A stretch of DNA of 21,101 bases from Methylophilaceae bacterium. GTDB taxonomy: Bacteria > Pseudomonadota > Gammaproteobacteria > Burkholderiales > Methylophilaceae. Positions within the stretch are counted from its first letter, which is position 1; each line of letters begins with the position of its first letter. Of this stretch, positions 6,003-14,683 are shown piece after piece. The notes under the pieces are model-generated. The model made no database searches, had not been told where the DNA came from, and saw only the letters and a program-made list of their open reading frames with translations. The position numbers and the translations under genes were made by a program. The stretch lies in assembly GCA_947379975.1 (NCBI GenBank), contig CANCPF010000029.1, positions 1-21,101 on the forward strand. The letters are read 5' to 3'.

Positions 6003-8279
6003 ATGTCCAACCCCGCAACAAATCATGCAGCGGAATTATCAAAGTCTAGCGCAACTAAACTAGGATTAGATAAACTAGGCTCAGAAAAATTAGCTTTGGC
6101 TCCCTTGCTGCCTGCGGACAGCGAGGACTCTGCCTTAACTTTACTTCTTAAACAGTATTTAAAACCACAAGATATTGCTCAAGTTTGGGAGGGCTATCGC
6201 TATGCCTTCAAAGCGCATGATGGCGTGGTGCGCAAAACCGGTGAGCCGTATATTATTCATCCGGTATCAGTCGCCTGTATTTTGGCGGAATTACATATGG
6301 ATATACCGACCATTATGGCGGCTTTATTGCATGATGTAGTTGAAGATACGCCGATTACTGCCGGTGATATCAAAGATATATTCGGCCAGCAAGTGGCTGA
6401 GTTAGTTGATGGCGTTACTAAGCTAGATAAAATCGAGTTCCAAAGCGCAAGTCAGGCGCAGGCAGAAAATTTTAGAAAAATGTTGCTGGCTATGTCGCAA
6501 GATGTGCGGGTGATTTTAGTTAAGTTGGCTGACCGTTTGCATAATATGCAAACCTTAGAGGCAATGCGGCCAGAAAAGCAAAGGCTAATTGCCAAGGAAA
6601 CACTGGATATTTATGCGCCCATTGCCAATCGGCTAGGCCTTAACGCCATTTATCAAGAGCTGGAAGATTTAAGTTTTAAATACTTATATCCGATGCGCTA
6701 TAGCGCGATTTCCAAGGCGGTTAAAGCGGCGCGCGGTAATCGTAAAGAAGTCGTCAGTAAGATTCTTGATTCAATCAAACAGCAATTGCTTAGCCTCAAT
6801 ATTGAAGCTGAAGTTTCAGGTCGCGAAAAGCATCTTTACAGTATTTACAAAAAAATGTCGGGCAAAACCACGGCATTTTCACAAATTTATGATATTTATG
6901 GTTTTAGAGTGGTGGTTAAAGATTTAAGTAGCTGCTATCTGGCATTAGGTGCGCTGCATGGCCTTTACAAACCGATCCCAAGTAAGTTCAAAGACTACAT
7001 TGCGATTCCTAAGGCTAACGGTTATCAGTCCTTACATACTACTTTATTTGGACCATTTGGTACGCCCATAGAGGTGCAGATTCGTAGTGCTGAAATGCAC
7101 AATATTGCCGATGCAGGCGTGGCCGCACATTGGTTATATAAAGCGAGTGATGCCCAATTAACCGCATTGCAGCAACAAACGCACCAATGGTTACAGCGCT
7201 TGTTAGAAATTCAAAGTGAAAGTTCAGATTCACTTGATTTCCTTGAGCATCTTAAAATTGATCTGTTTCCAGACGAGGTCTATGTATTTACTCCAAAAGG
7301 TAAGATTTTGGCTTTACCAAAAGGCGCTACCGCAGTGGATTTTGCTTATGCGGTACATTCTGATGTCGGTAATTCCTGTGTGGCTGTGCGCATCAATCAA
7401 GATTTAGCGCCATTACGTACTGAGCTGCATAATGGCGACCATGTGGAAATTATCACTGGCGCATTGGCAAAGCCTAATCCCGCATGGCTAAATTATGTGG
7501 TGACGGGCAGGGCACGTGCGCATATCCGCCACTTCTTGAAATCACAGCAATCCACCGAGTCTGGTCATTTGGGTGAGCGTTTACTTAATAAAGCCTTGCG
7601 TGCGCTGCATGTAGAGCCGAACCAAATTACCGAAGTGCATTGGCAGAAGCTGATTCGCGATTACGGCGTTAAGAAGAAATCTGAAATTTTGACCGACATT
7701 GGCTTGGGCAAACGTCAAAATGTGATGGTGGCGCACCAATTGTTAGCCATGACGGATGAGAATTTAGAAAAACACACTAAGTTACCTGCAAAGTCGTTGG
7801 ATACCATTACGATTCATGGCACTGAAGGCATGGCGGTACAATTTGCCCAATGTTGCCGGCCTATTCCTGGTGACCCAATTTTAGGCTTTATCAACAAAGA
7901 TAAAGGCTTGGTCATTCACACCCATGATTGCCCTAGTGTGAGTAAATTCAAGCTGGATCCAGATAAATGGCTGGATGTTGAGTGGGAGCCAGATAGCGAT
8001 AAGCTTTTCAAAACTAACCTGAATCTTACTGTGGCCAATCAGCCAGGCATGTTGGCTAAAATTGCCTCTGGCATAGCCGATGCTGGCTCTAATATTGATA
8101 ATGTGAGTGTAGAAGAAGCAGACGGTAGCGCCTATGCGAATCTATATTTTACTGTGCAAGTTAAAAACCGCATTCACTTGGCCGACCTAATGCGCGGCTT
8201 ACGTAAAATTCCCGATGTGGTGAGAATTAATCGCAGTAAAGGTAATATTGCTAGTGTTGTTAAAAAGCCAGCTCAATAG
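6003..8279 (+). CDS. spoT: Bifunctional (p)ppGpp synthetase/hydrolase SpoT
   Basis: Makes and degrades the alarmone (p)ppGpp in the stringent response; 758 residues, soluble. Domains in order are: an HD hydrolase (about 65-210) with H86, the HD pair at 110-111, ED at 114-115 and D177, so hydrolysis should be active; a RelA/SpoT synthetase (about 265-380) with GREKHLYSIYKKM, D297 in YDIYGFRVVV, and EVQIRS; a TGS domain (about 422-485); a CCRPIPGD segment (617-624); and a C-terminal ACT domain (about 674-745). An intact HD motif argues for SpoT rather than RelA, whose hydrolase is degenerate. The first 40 or so residues are an extra Lys/Ser/Leu-rich stretch not found in E. coli SpoT. The upstream ribosome site is weak. 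The gene lies between rpoZ and recG as in the E. coli operon but without trmH. Confidence 0.96.
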   Translation: MSNPATNHAAELSKSSATKLGLDKLGSEKLALAPLLPADSEDSALTLLLKQYLKPQDIAQVWEGYRYAFKAHDGVVRKTGEPYIIHPVSVACILAELHMDIPTIMAALLHDVVEDTPITAGDIKDIFGQQVAELVDGVTKLDKIEFQSASQAQAENFRKMLLAMSQDVRVILVKLADRLHNMQTLEAMRPEKQRLIAKETLDIYAPIANRLGLNAIYQELEDLSFKYLYPMRYSAISKAVKAARGNRKEVVSKILDSIKQQLLSLNIEAEVSGREKHLYSIYKKMSGKTTAFSQIYDIYGFRVVVKDLSSCYLALGALHGLYKPIPSKFKDYIAIPKANGYQSLHTTLFGPFGTPIEVQIRSAEMHNIADAGVAAHWLYKASDAQLTALQQQTHQWLQRLLEIQSESSDSLDFLEHLKIDLFPDEVYVFTPKGKILALPKGATAVDFAYAVHSDVGNSCVAVRINQDLAPLRTELHNGDHVEIITGALAKPNPAWLNYVVTGRARAHIRHFLKSQQSTESGHLGERLLNKALRALHVEPNQITEVHWQKLIRDYGVKKKSEILTDIGLGKRQNVMVAHQLLAMTDENLEKHTKLPAKSLDTITIHGTEGMAVQFAQCCRPIPGDPILGFINKDKGLVIHTHDCPSVSKFKLDPDKWLDVEWEPDSDKLFKTNLNLTVANQPGMLAKIASGIADAGSNIDNVSVEEADGSAYANLYFTVQVKNRIHLADLMRGLRKIPDVVRINRSKGNIASVVKKPAQ

Positions 8280-8322
8280 TTTCACATTATTAGTTAGCAG
8301 AACTAATTGAGACTGTGTTGAA

Positions 8323-10371
8323 ATGACGAGTATAAGTGGTCTTTCCGAAATAAAAGCCTTCAGCAAGCCGCTAGTCGCCAATTTAGCTAAGCTCGGTATT
8401 CATAACATTCAAGCCTTATTGCTGCATCTGCCGCTGCGCTACATTGATGAAACGCATATTACTGCCGTGCGAGATTTACGCGCCGGAGAAGCCTCGCAGG
8501 TGGAGGGCGAAATTGTACATGTTGAGGTAACGTACAAGCCTCGAAAAGCCTTAATCGCCAGACTAGAAGACGCCAGTGGCCAGCTCACTTTGCGTTTTTT
8601 GCATTTTTACCCTAGCCAAATTGCTGCGCTTAAAGTGGGAAATAAACTACGTGTTTATGGTGAAATACGTAGCGGTTATTTTGGTTACGAAATCGTGCAT
8701 CCGACTTATAAAGCGGTGGGCGAAAAAACCATGGTGGCAGAAACTCTAACGCCAGTTTATCCTACGGTTGCCGGGCTCACGCAAGGCAGTTTGCGTAAAG
8801 CCCTAGCCATTGCCTTAAAGCAAAATGCGCTCAATGAAACTTTACCCGCGAGCATTTACCAAGCGTTTAATTTACCTAGTTTTGCTGACAGTTTGCGAGA
8901 TTTGCACAATCCGCCTCCAGAAGTTGATTTACACGCACTACAAGAAAAAACAACGCCAGCTTGGCAGCGGCTTGCTTTTGATGAACTGCTCGCGCAACAG
9001 CTTTCTATGCGTAAGCACTATGCGCGGCGGCGTAGTGTAAGTGCGCCACAGTTTGAGCGTTCTAAACAATTGGTCTCCGGTTTGCTAAAAAGTCTACCAT
9101 TTGCTTTAACGCAAGCGCAGCAAAAAGTGGCGCTTGAAATAGAACGCGATTTAACCCAGCCGCACCCAATGCAACGTCTATTGCAGGGCGATGTTGGCAG
9201 TGGCAAAACGATAGTCGCATGCATGGCGGCGCTACAAAGTATAGAAAGCGGTTGGCAGGTGGCATTAATGGCGCCAACTGAAATTTTGGCTGAGCAACAT
9301 TATCGAAAAATGTTGGGCTGGCTAACGCCGCTTAATATTCAAATTGCCTGGCTAACCGGCAGTCAATCTAAAAAAGATCGCACTGCCTCGCTAGAATCTA
9401 TGGCGAATGGCCGCGCACAATTTGTTATAGGCACGCATGCTTTATTTCAAGAAGCTGTGCAATTCAAAAACTTAGGACTGGCGATTATTGATGAGCAACA
9501 CCGTTTTGGCGTACAGCAGCGTTTGGCATTACGGCAAAAAGGCCAGCCTGAACCGCACCAGCTGATGATGACAGCCACGCCGATTCCGCGCACCTTATCC
9601 ATGAGTTATTACGCAGATTTGGATGTGTCGGTGATCGATGAATTGCCACCCGGACGCACGCCGATTGTAACTAAGCTGGTCTCAGACTCGCGCCGTGAAG
9701 AAATTTTGCAGCGCGTGCGAGAATCTTGTGCGCAAGGCAATCAAGCTTATTGGGTATGCCCGCTGATTGAGGAGTCTGAAGCGTTGCAACTGGCAACCGC
9801 GAATGACACATTCGCTTTGATGCAAAGCGAATTCCCTGAGTTAAATATCGGTTTAGTGCATGGCCGTATGAAATCCGCAGAAAAGCAGGCGGTGATGGCA
9901 GCATTCAGCGCGGCTGATTTACAGTTATTAGTAGCTACTACGGTGATTGAGGTCGGCGTAGATGTGCCTAACGCGAGTTTAATGGTCATAGAACACGCAG
10001 AACGCATGGGTTTGAGCCAGTTACATCAGTTACGTGGCCGCGTGGGCAGGGGCGCGGCAAAAAGTGCCTGTATTCTGCTTTATCAAAACAAACTTTCTGA
10101 AACGGCACGAGCGCGTTTAAAAGTGATTTATGAAAGTAATGATGGCTTTGCCATTGCGCAGGCTGATTTAAACTTACGTGGCCCCGGCGAGTTTCTCGGC
10201 GTGCGACAAAGTGGCGTGCCTATGCTAAAAATCGCCGATTTGAACCGCGATGCCGCATTGTTAGAAAAAGCTAAAACGCTGGCTGATAGATTGTTAAAAG
10301 AATATCCGGCCGAAGTGGACAAACATTTGAATCGGTGGATGGCTAGCGCAGCTGAATTGGTGAAAGTTTGA
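8323..10371 (+). CDS. recG: ATP-dependent DNA helicase RecG
   Basis: Branch-migrating superfamily 2 helicase that remodels stalled replication forks and Holliday junctions; 682 residues, usual for RecG. The N-terminal wedge/OB domain spans about 1-200, with the fold region EGEIVHVEV. The helicase core follows: Walker A GDVGSGKT (289-296), motif II DEQHRFG (390-396), motif III TATPIPRT (417-424), and motif VI near QLRGRVGRG. The C-terminal ADLNLRGPGEFLG region is the RecG-specific TRG motif. The ATG at 8323 lies 43 bases after spoT and has no strong ribosome site in view, so translation may depend on readthrough from the operon. It is the last gene of the gmk cluster. Confidence 0.97.
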   Translation: MTSISGLSEIKAFSKPLVANLAKLGIHNIQALLLHLPLRYIDETHITAVRDLRAGEASQVEGEIVHVEVTYKPRKALIARLEDASGQLTLRFLHFYPSQIAALKVGNKLRVYGEIRSGYFGYEIVHPTYKAVGEKTMVAETLTPVYPTVAGLTQGSLRKALAIALKQNALNETLPASIYQAFNLPSFADSLRDLHNPPPEVDLHALQEKTTPAWQRLAFDELLAQQLSMRKHYARRRSVSAPQFERSKQLVSGLLKSLPFALTQAQQKVALEIERDLTQPHPMQRLLQGDVGSGKTIVACMAALQSIESGWQVALMAPTEILAEQHYRKMLGWLTPLNIQIAWLTGSQSKKDRTASLESMANGRAQFVIGTHALFQEAVQFKNLGLAIIDEQHRFGVQQRLALRQKGQPEPHQLMMTATPIPRTLSMSYYADLDVSVIDELPPGRTPIVTKLVSDSRREEILQRVRESCAQGNQAYWVCPLIEESEALQLATANDTFALMQSEFPELNIGLVHGRMKSAEKQAVMAAFSAADLQLLVATTVIEVGVDVPNASLMVIEHAERMGLSQLHQLRGRVGRGAAKSACILLYQNKLSETARARLKVIYESNDGFAIAQADLNLRGPGEFLGVRQSGVPMLKIADLNRDAALLEKAKTLADRLLKEYPAEVDKHLNRWMASAAELVKV

Positions 10372-10469
10372 TTGGTGCAAGACCAATACGCCAAACGCTA
10401 GGCCCTTTACGCCCCAATTACTGCTTAGCCGCACAATGACTAAGGTCGGTTTGTGAGATAATCCAAGTC

Positions 10470-11045
10470 GTGAAAACGCATAAAAACTTATCTCAGTTTA
10501 GAAGTCGCTGGCTTAAAAAGCCGTTCTCAAGTCATGCTTATGATGCTTGGTTAATAGATAAAGGCTCACTCACAGCCCGTTTACAGCAGCGCTATAGTCA
10601 ATTTACAGTACAAGCGGTCACGATGAAATATGCCAAGCCCATGCCAGATGAAGCGGTTTTATTGCGTCAAGCTAGCTACAGGGCGGCTTTGATTCGAGAG
10701 GTGCTGCTAATGGGCAATCATAAACCTGTCGTTTTTGCGCACAGCGTCTTGCCAACAGCCAGTCTGCGAGGTGAGTGGAATAGACTTGGTAAGCTTGGCA
10801 ATAAGCCGCTAGGCGCCACTTTATTTGCCAATCCAAAAGTAAAGCGCACGCCGTTCAACTATAAAAAATTAAGCGCTAATCACGCGCTTTATCAACACGC
10901 AACGCAATACTTGATGCAGAGCGCTGCCACAAAAAAAGTGGACTATCTATGGGCTAGACGCTCTATTTTTAGTTTGAATCGATTGAATATTATGGTCACA
11001 GAGGTTTTTTTACCGCAATTGTTAGTAAGCCTAGCCGTGAAATAA
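10470..11045 (+). CDS. ubiC: Chorismate-pyruvate lyase
   Basis: Converts chorismate to 4-hydroxybenzoate and pyruvate, the first committed step of ubiquinone synthesis. The 191 residues carry the family marks: R76 in LIREVLLMG, the HSVLP segment, the LGNKPLGATLF loop, WARRSIF, and the catalytic-site glutamate E178 in VTEVFLP. The start is GTG 10470; no in-frame ATG lies between it and the TGA about 30 bases upstream, and the next internal ATG (codon 52) would remove conserved sequence. No clear ribosome site precedes it. A GATAAT sequence at 10457-10462 could be a -10 box, which would make the mRNA nearly leaderless, but no -35 supports this. The gene stands 98 bases after recG and 22 bases before ubiA. 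Confidence 0.9.
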   Translation: MKTHKNLSQFRSRWLKKPFSSHAYDAWLIDKGSLTARLQQRYSQFTVQAVTMKYAKPMPDEAVLLRQASYRAALIREVLLMGNHKPVVFAHSVLPTASLRGEWNRLGKLGNKPLGATLFANPKVKRTPFNYKKLSANHALYQHATQYLMQSAATKKVDYLWARRSIFSLNRLNIMVTEVFLPQLLVSLAVK

Positions 11046-11067
11046 GTGATAAGTCGAAAAGTTTAAA

Positions 11068-11949
11068 ATGACTGTAAAAGAAATCATCCAGAAATTAAAT
11101 GCTTACCATCGCCTAATGCGATTGGATAAACCCATAGGGATTTTATTATTGCTGTGGCCAACGCTATGGGGTTTATTCATTGCTGGTAAAGGTGAGCCAG
11201 ATTGGATAATTAGCCTGATATTTGTCGCCGGAACCTTGCTAATGCGCAGTGCTGGTTGTGTGATGAATGATATTGCTGATAGTCAATATGATGGCTTAGT
11301 CGCACGCACGCAATACCGGCCATTAGTGACCAACGAAGTCAGTAAAAAAGAGGCTTACATACTGGCGGGGTCGCTAAGTTTAATCGCTTTTTCCATGGTT
11401 TGTATGCTCAACACGCTCAGCATTAAATTGTCGCTAGTGGGCATGCTATTGGCGATAAGTTATCCCTTTACTAAGCGTTTTTTCCCCATGCCGCAAGCGT
11501 ATTTGGGTGTCGCCTTCGGCTGGGGGATTCCTATGGTTTTTGCGGCAATTTTAGGCTATGTTCCGCCTGTCGCTTGGCTCTTATTATTAGCTAACATTAG
11601 CTGGGCAATTGCTTACGATACCGAATACGCAATGGTCGATCGAGAAGATGACCTAAAGATTGGCATACAATCATCTGCCATTACTTTTGGTCGCTTTGAT
11701 GTGCTGGCAGTGATGTGTTGCTACATTGTTACTTTATTATTGCTAGCGCTTACTGGCCAGTTGCTAGGCCTAGGTTATGCCTATTATATGGGCTTAGCAT
11801 TGGCCGCCAGTGTTGCTATACATCATTATTTTTTGATCAGGCAGCGTGAAAAAACCAATTGCTTCAAAGCATTCCTAGCAAATAACTGGTTTGGTTTTAG
11901 CGTATTTATGGGCTTAGCCGCTCAGTATTTAATGAGCGCGAAGATTTAG
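11068..11949 (+). CDS. ubiA: 4-hydroxybenzoate polyprenyltransferase
   Basis: Integral membrane enzyme that attaches the polyprenyl chain to 4-hydroxybenzoate, the second ubiquinone step, using the product of the preceding gene. It has 293 residues with about eight to nine hydrophobic segments. Both Mg-diphosphate motifs are present: NDIADSQYD (67-75) in the first half and DTEYAMVDREDD (184-195) in the second, the latter being the UbiA form. ATG 11068 is 22 bases after ubiC, so a ubiCA operon is likely. The stop is at 11949 and a weak hairpin follows 120 bases later. Confidence 0.95.
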   Translation: MTVKEIIQKLNAYHRLMRLDKPIGILLLLWPTLWGLFIAGKGEPDWIISLIFVAGTLLMRSAGCVMNDIADSQYDGLVARTQYRPLVTNEVSKKEAYILAGSLSLIAFSMVCMLNTLSIKLSLVGMLLAISYPFTKRFFPMPQAYLGVAFGWGIPMVFAAILGYVPPVAWLLLLANISWAIAYDTEYAMVDREDDLKIGIQSSAITFGRFDVLAVMCCYIVTLLLLALTGQLLGLGYAYYMGLALAASVAIHHYFLIRQREKTNCFKAFLANNWFGFSVFMGLAAQYLMSAKI

Positions 11950-12072
11950 CCAGCTGATAAGTGACAAGCAATGATGGTAATTTTATGTTTAAAGACCATG
12001 AAATTAACTGCGTTTACGTCACAAAACTTAGGCAGCAAAATAGTGATAATAATTTACTTAAATTAACAATTT

Positions 12073-12089
12073 GGCGCATAATGTGCGCC
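12073..12089 (+). terminator. Weak hairpin downstream of ubiA
   Basis: GGCGCA and TGCGCC (12073-12078 and 12084-12089) form a 6-bp GC-rich stem with a 5-base loop. The following DNA is AT-rich but has no proper T-run. It could end the ubiCA transcript or be chance; it is the only structure seen in that gap apart from the rplM promoter. Confidence 0.3.
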
Positions 12090-12159
12090 TGATATGTTTA
12101 ATTTTAGTGTGATGTTAAACAGCTTAAATCTAAATTGATAATAAAGCTCAACATAATGT

Positions 12160-12189
12160 TTGACAAACACACACTCTTCGACATAAAAT
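12160..12189 (+). promoter_or_regulatory. Sigma70-type promoter of rplM-rpsI
   Basis: A perfect -35 TTGACA (12160-12165) stands 17-18 bases from ATAAAA or TAAAAT (12183-12189). A transcript would start near 12196 and give a leader of about 30 bases before the rplM ATG. No canonical ribosome site is seen in that leader. Confidence 0.7.
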
Positions 12190-12228
12190 CCGCCTCTTAA
12201 ATTTTTTAGCCATAGTATTGATAAGACA

Positions 12229-12657
12229 ATGAAAACCTTCTCAGCAAAATCACACGAAGTGAAGCGCGAATGGTTTGTGGTTGATGCCACAGACTTGGTG
12301 CTTGGACGTTTAGCTAGCGGAATCGCACACCGTTTACGCGGCAAACATAAAACCATTTATACACCACACGTTGATACGGGTGATTATATTGTCGTCATTA
12401 ATGCCGACAAATTAAAAGTAACTGGTAATAAAGCTGATGGTAAGCTTTACCATAGCCACTCTGGTTATCCAGGTGGTATCAGCACAACTACTTTTGCTAA
12501 AATGCAAGACCGCTTTCCTGGTCGCGCTTTAGAAAAAGCAGTTAAAGGCATGTTACCTAAAGGTCCTTTAGGTTACGCCATGATCAAAAAAATGAAAGTT
12601 TATGCTGGCGCTACGCATGAACATGCGGCGCAACAACCGCAAGCATTGACAATCTAA
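12229..12657 (+). CDS. rplM: 50S ribosomal protein L13
   Basis: Early-assembly protein of the large ribosomal subunit, 142 residues, same length as in E. coli. The start MKTFSAKSHEVKREWFVVDA, the RLASGIAHRLRGKHK segment, and the signature region KGMLPKGPLGYAMIKKMKVYAG are all diagnostic. It is followed 12 bases later by rpsI, the nearly universal L13-S9 pair, and both end at a shared terminator. Confidence 0.98.
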   Translation: MKTFSAKSHEVKREWFVVDATDLVLGRLASGIAHRLRGKHKTIYTPHVDTGDYIVVINADKLKVTGNKADGKLYHSHSGYPGGISTTTFAKMQDRFPGRALEKAVKGMLPKGPLGYAMIKKMKVYAGATHEHAAQQPQALTI

Positions 12658-12669
12658 GGATATAAAAAG

Positions 12670-13062
12670 ATGATCGGTAAATATAACTACGGTACAGGCC
12701 GTCGCAAGAGCTCAGTAGCTCGTGTGTTTATGAAAGTTGGTAAGGGCAATATCATTGTGAATGATAAGCCTGTTGATGAATATTTCTCACGCGTAACTGC
12801 GCGTATGATTTTACGTCAACCACTAGAGCTAACTAACAACCTAGCTAGTTTTGATATTATGGTAAACGTAATCGGCGGTGGTGAGTCAGGCCAAGCTGGT
12901 GCAGTGCGTCACGGTATTACTCGTGCTTTAATCGACTTTGATGCAAACCTAAAAAGCGCGTTATCACACGCTGGTTTTGTAACTCGTGATGCGCGTGAAG
13001 TTGAGCGTAAAAAAGTTGGTTTCCGCAAAGCGCGTCGTCGTAAACAATTCTCTAAACGTTAA
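12670..13062 (+). CDS. rpsI: 30S ribosomal protein S9
   Basis: Small-subunit protein of 130 residues whose C-terminal tail reaches the P-site tRNA. The N-terminal YNYGTGRRKSSVARVF, the GGGESGQAGAVRHGITRAL signature, and the basic tail KARRRKQFSKR ending in K-R are complete. AAGGA (12656-12660) precedes the ATG by nine bases. Second gene of the rplM operon. Confidence 0.98.
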   Translation: MIGKYNYGTGRRKSSVARVFMKVGKGNIIVNDKPVDEYFSRVTARMILRQPLELTNNLASFDIMVNVIGGGESGQAGAVRHGITRALIDFDANLKSALSHAGFVTRDAREVERKKVGFRKARRRKQFSKR

Positions 13063-13095
13063 TACTGCAAATGTAAGTATTTGGCGGTTAGTATT

Positions 13096-13126
13096 AAAAA
13101 AGGTCGCTTATGCGGCCTTTTTTAAT
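13096..13126 (+). terminator. Intrinsic terminator of rplM-rpsI
   Basis: AAAAAAGGTCGC (13096-13107), loop TTAT, GCGGCCTTTTTT (13112-13123). This is a 12-bp stem counting A-T pairs, with one G-T pair, ending in a T-rich run. It separates the ribosomal operon from argC. Confidence 0.9.
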
Positions 13127-13211
13127 TTTCAGGCAAGAATAATTGAATTGTTTAATTCTCTAATGTTTCTGTTTTTAAACTTTGCTAAGCGATGTTTGTT
13201 ATGATGGTGAT

Positions 13212-14252
13212 ATGGATAATAAAAAACTAAAAGTTGGAATTGTTGGTGGCACTGGCTATACAGGTGTTGAGCTTTTACGTCTGTTAAGCGTTCATCCAAA
13301 TGTGGAGTTAACTGCGATTACTTCACGTGGTGATGCAGGTTCAGCGGTGGCTGACATGTTTCCAAACCTACGTGGCTATGTCAATTTGGTGTTTACTGAC
13401 CCAGCTAAGGCGAATCTAGGTGAGTGTGATGTCGTATTTTTTGCTACGCCTAACGGTATTGCCATGCAGCAAACCCGTGAGCTATTAGAAAAAGGTGTGC
13501 GTGTGGTGGATTTAGCCGCTGACTTCCGGATTAAAGATATCAGTACTTGGGAAAAGTGGTACGCCATGACCCATGCTTGCCCAGATTTGGTCGCTAGTGC
13601 GGTGTATGGTTTACCTGAATTAAACCGTGAAGCCATTAAGACTGCACGTTTAGTAGCCAACCCAGGCTGTTATCCAACGGCTGTGCAGCTTGGCTTTATG
13701 CCCTTGCTAGAAGCCGGCGTAGTGGATACTAGCTATTTGATTGCTGACACTAAGTCTGGTGTCAGTGGCGCTGGCCGCAAAGCAGAAGTGCATAGTTTAT
13801 TTGCCGAATCTGCAGATAACTTTAAAGCTTATGGTGTGGCTGGACACAGACATTTACCCGAAATCAGCCAAGGTTTGACCAGTATGGCAAATACTGAAGT
13901 TGGTTTTACCTTTGTGCCACATCTAACGCCTTTAATTCGTGGCATTCACGCTACTTTATATGCAAAATTAACTAAAGAAACTGACTTGCAGTCTTTGTTT
14001 GAGGCGCGTTATGCCAACGAGCGTTTCGTAGATGTATTGCCAAAAGGAGCGCACCCAGAAACCCGTTCTGTGCGTGGGTCTAATATTTGTCGTATTGCTG
14101 TACATCAGCCACAAGGTAGTAATGTTGTGGTCATATTGTCTGTGATAGATAATTTAGTAAAGGGTGCGGCTGGCCAAGCGGTGCAAAATATGAATATTAT
14201 GTTTGGTTTGCCTGAGAATATCGGTTTAGACGTGGTACCTCTTTTACCTTAG
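13212..14252 (+). CDS. argC: N-acetyl-gamma-glutamyl-phosphate reductase
   Basis: NADPH-dependent third step of arginine synthesis, reducing N-acetylglutamyl phosphate to the semialdehyde. With ATG 13212 the protein has 346 residues, normal for the long-form family. The dinucleotide-binding loop GIVGGTGYTG is at residues 9-18, the catalytic cysteine is C153 in NPGCYPTA, and the GHRHLPEI segment is the conserved histidine region. The frame opens at TTG 13182, but the extra ten codons are not conserved and the glycine-rich loop would sit too far in, so ATG 13212 is preferred. It follows the rpsI terminator and so probably has its own promoter, which I could not place. The next gene starts 20 bases after its stop. 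Confidence 0.95.
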   Translation: MDNKKLKVGIVGGTGYTGVELLRLLSVHPNVELTAITSRGDAGSAVADMFPNLRGYVNLVFTDPAKANLGECDVVFFATPNGIAMQQTRELLEKGVRVVDLAADFRIKDISTWEKWYAMTHACPDLVASAVYGLPELNREAIKTARLVANPGCYPTAVQLGFMPLLEAGVVDTSYLIADTKSGVSGAGRKAEVHSLFAESADNFKAYGVAGHRHLPEISQGLTSMANTEVGFTFVPHLTPLIRGIHATLYAKLTKETDLQSLFEARYANERFVDVLPKGAHPETRSVRGSNICRIAVHQPQGSNVVVILSVIDNLVKGAAGQAVQNMNIMFGLPENIGLDVVPLLP

Positions 14253-14272
14253 GCAGGTGCTGAATAAAATCA

Positions 14273-14647
14273 ATGAAACCAGTTAGAAGAAGAATTAGGC
14301 GCCATTTTGGCCTGACCGCTAAGCAAGTGGCCATTCGCTCAAGGCGTCCATGGTACTTTCAATGGTCTGTAACACTAATCTTGGTGCTTGGCGGCTATTT
14401 AATTGCCTACTGGCAATACGCAGCTGGTGGACTAAGCCTAGGGGAAAAGCTAAAGAAATCAGTATTTGACAATCAAGGTTTACAAACTAAGCTAATACAA
14501 ATTGAGCGCCAGTTTCAAATTGAACAAGCTGCACTAAATAATCTAGAAAAAGAACTAAATCTAGTGCATGACGAAAATATACATATCAAAGAAGACTTAT
14601 TGTTTTATAAAAATATGCAGAGGACTCAAAAATTACCTTCAAGGTAG
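14273..14647 (+). CDS. Membrane-anchored coiled-coil protein of unknown function
   Basis: Not firmly recognised; it resembles short uncharacterised betaproteobacterial proteins encoded between argC and a bactofilin gene (possibly the DUF6776 group). It has 124 residues: a strongly basic N-terminus (RRRIRRHFGLTAKQ... about 3-26), one hydrophobic segment (about 31-47, with VTLILVLGGYLIAYW), then a long charged helix (about 55-115) with heptad-like leucine, isoleucine and asparagine spacing, probably a coiled coil. The basic N-terminus suggests it stays in the cytoplasm with the coiled coil in the periplasm, by the positive-inside rule. The layout recalls small divisome or shape proteins such as FtsB/FtsL in form only. 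It lies 20 bases after argC and 36 before the bactofilin gene, so the three are probably cotranscribed. Confidence 0.75.
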   Translation: MKPVRRRIRRHFGLTAKQVAIRSRRPWYFQWSVTLILVLGGYLIAYWQYAAGGLSLGEKLKKSVFDNQGLQTKLIQIERQFQIEQAALNNLEKELNLVHDENIHIKEDLLFYKNMQRTQKLPSR

Positions 14648-14683
14648 ATGGCTCAATTTAATTGAATTTAGATAGGAATTAAT

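Noticed and set aside
11985..12092. Possible 35-codon ORF (ATG 11985) downstream of ubiA
   Set aside because: No ribosome binding site, no recognisable features, and it ends inside the small hairpin; chance is more likely.
1328..13126. Similar terminators after pqqA and rpsI (GGNCGC-TTAN-GCGNCC) as members of a repeat family
   Set aside because: Both are ordinary GC-stem, TTAN-loop terminators; two cases do not support a dispersed repeat.
13182..13211. TTG 13182 as the argC start
   Set aside because: The ten extra codons are not typical of ArgC, and ATG 13212 places the dinucleotide-binding loop at the usual distance from the N-terminus.
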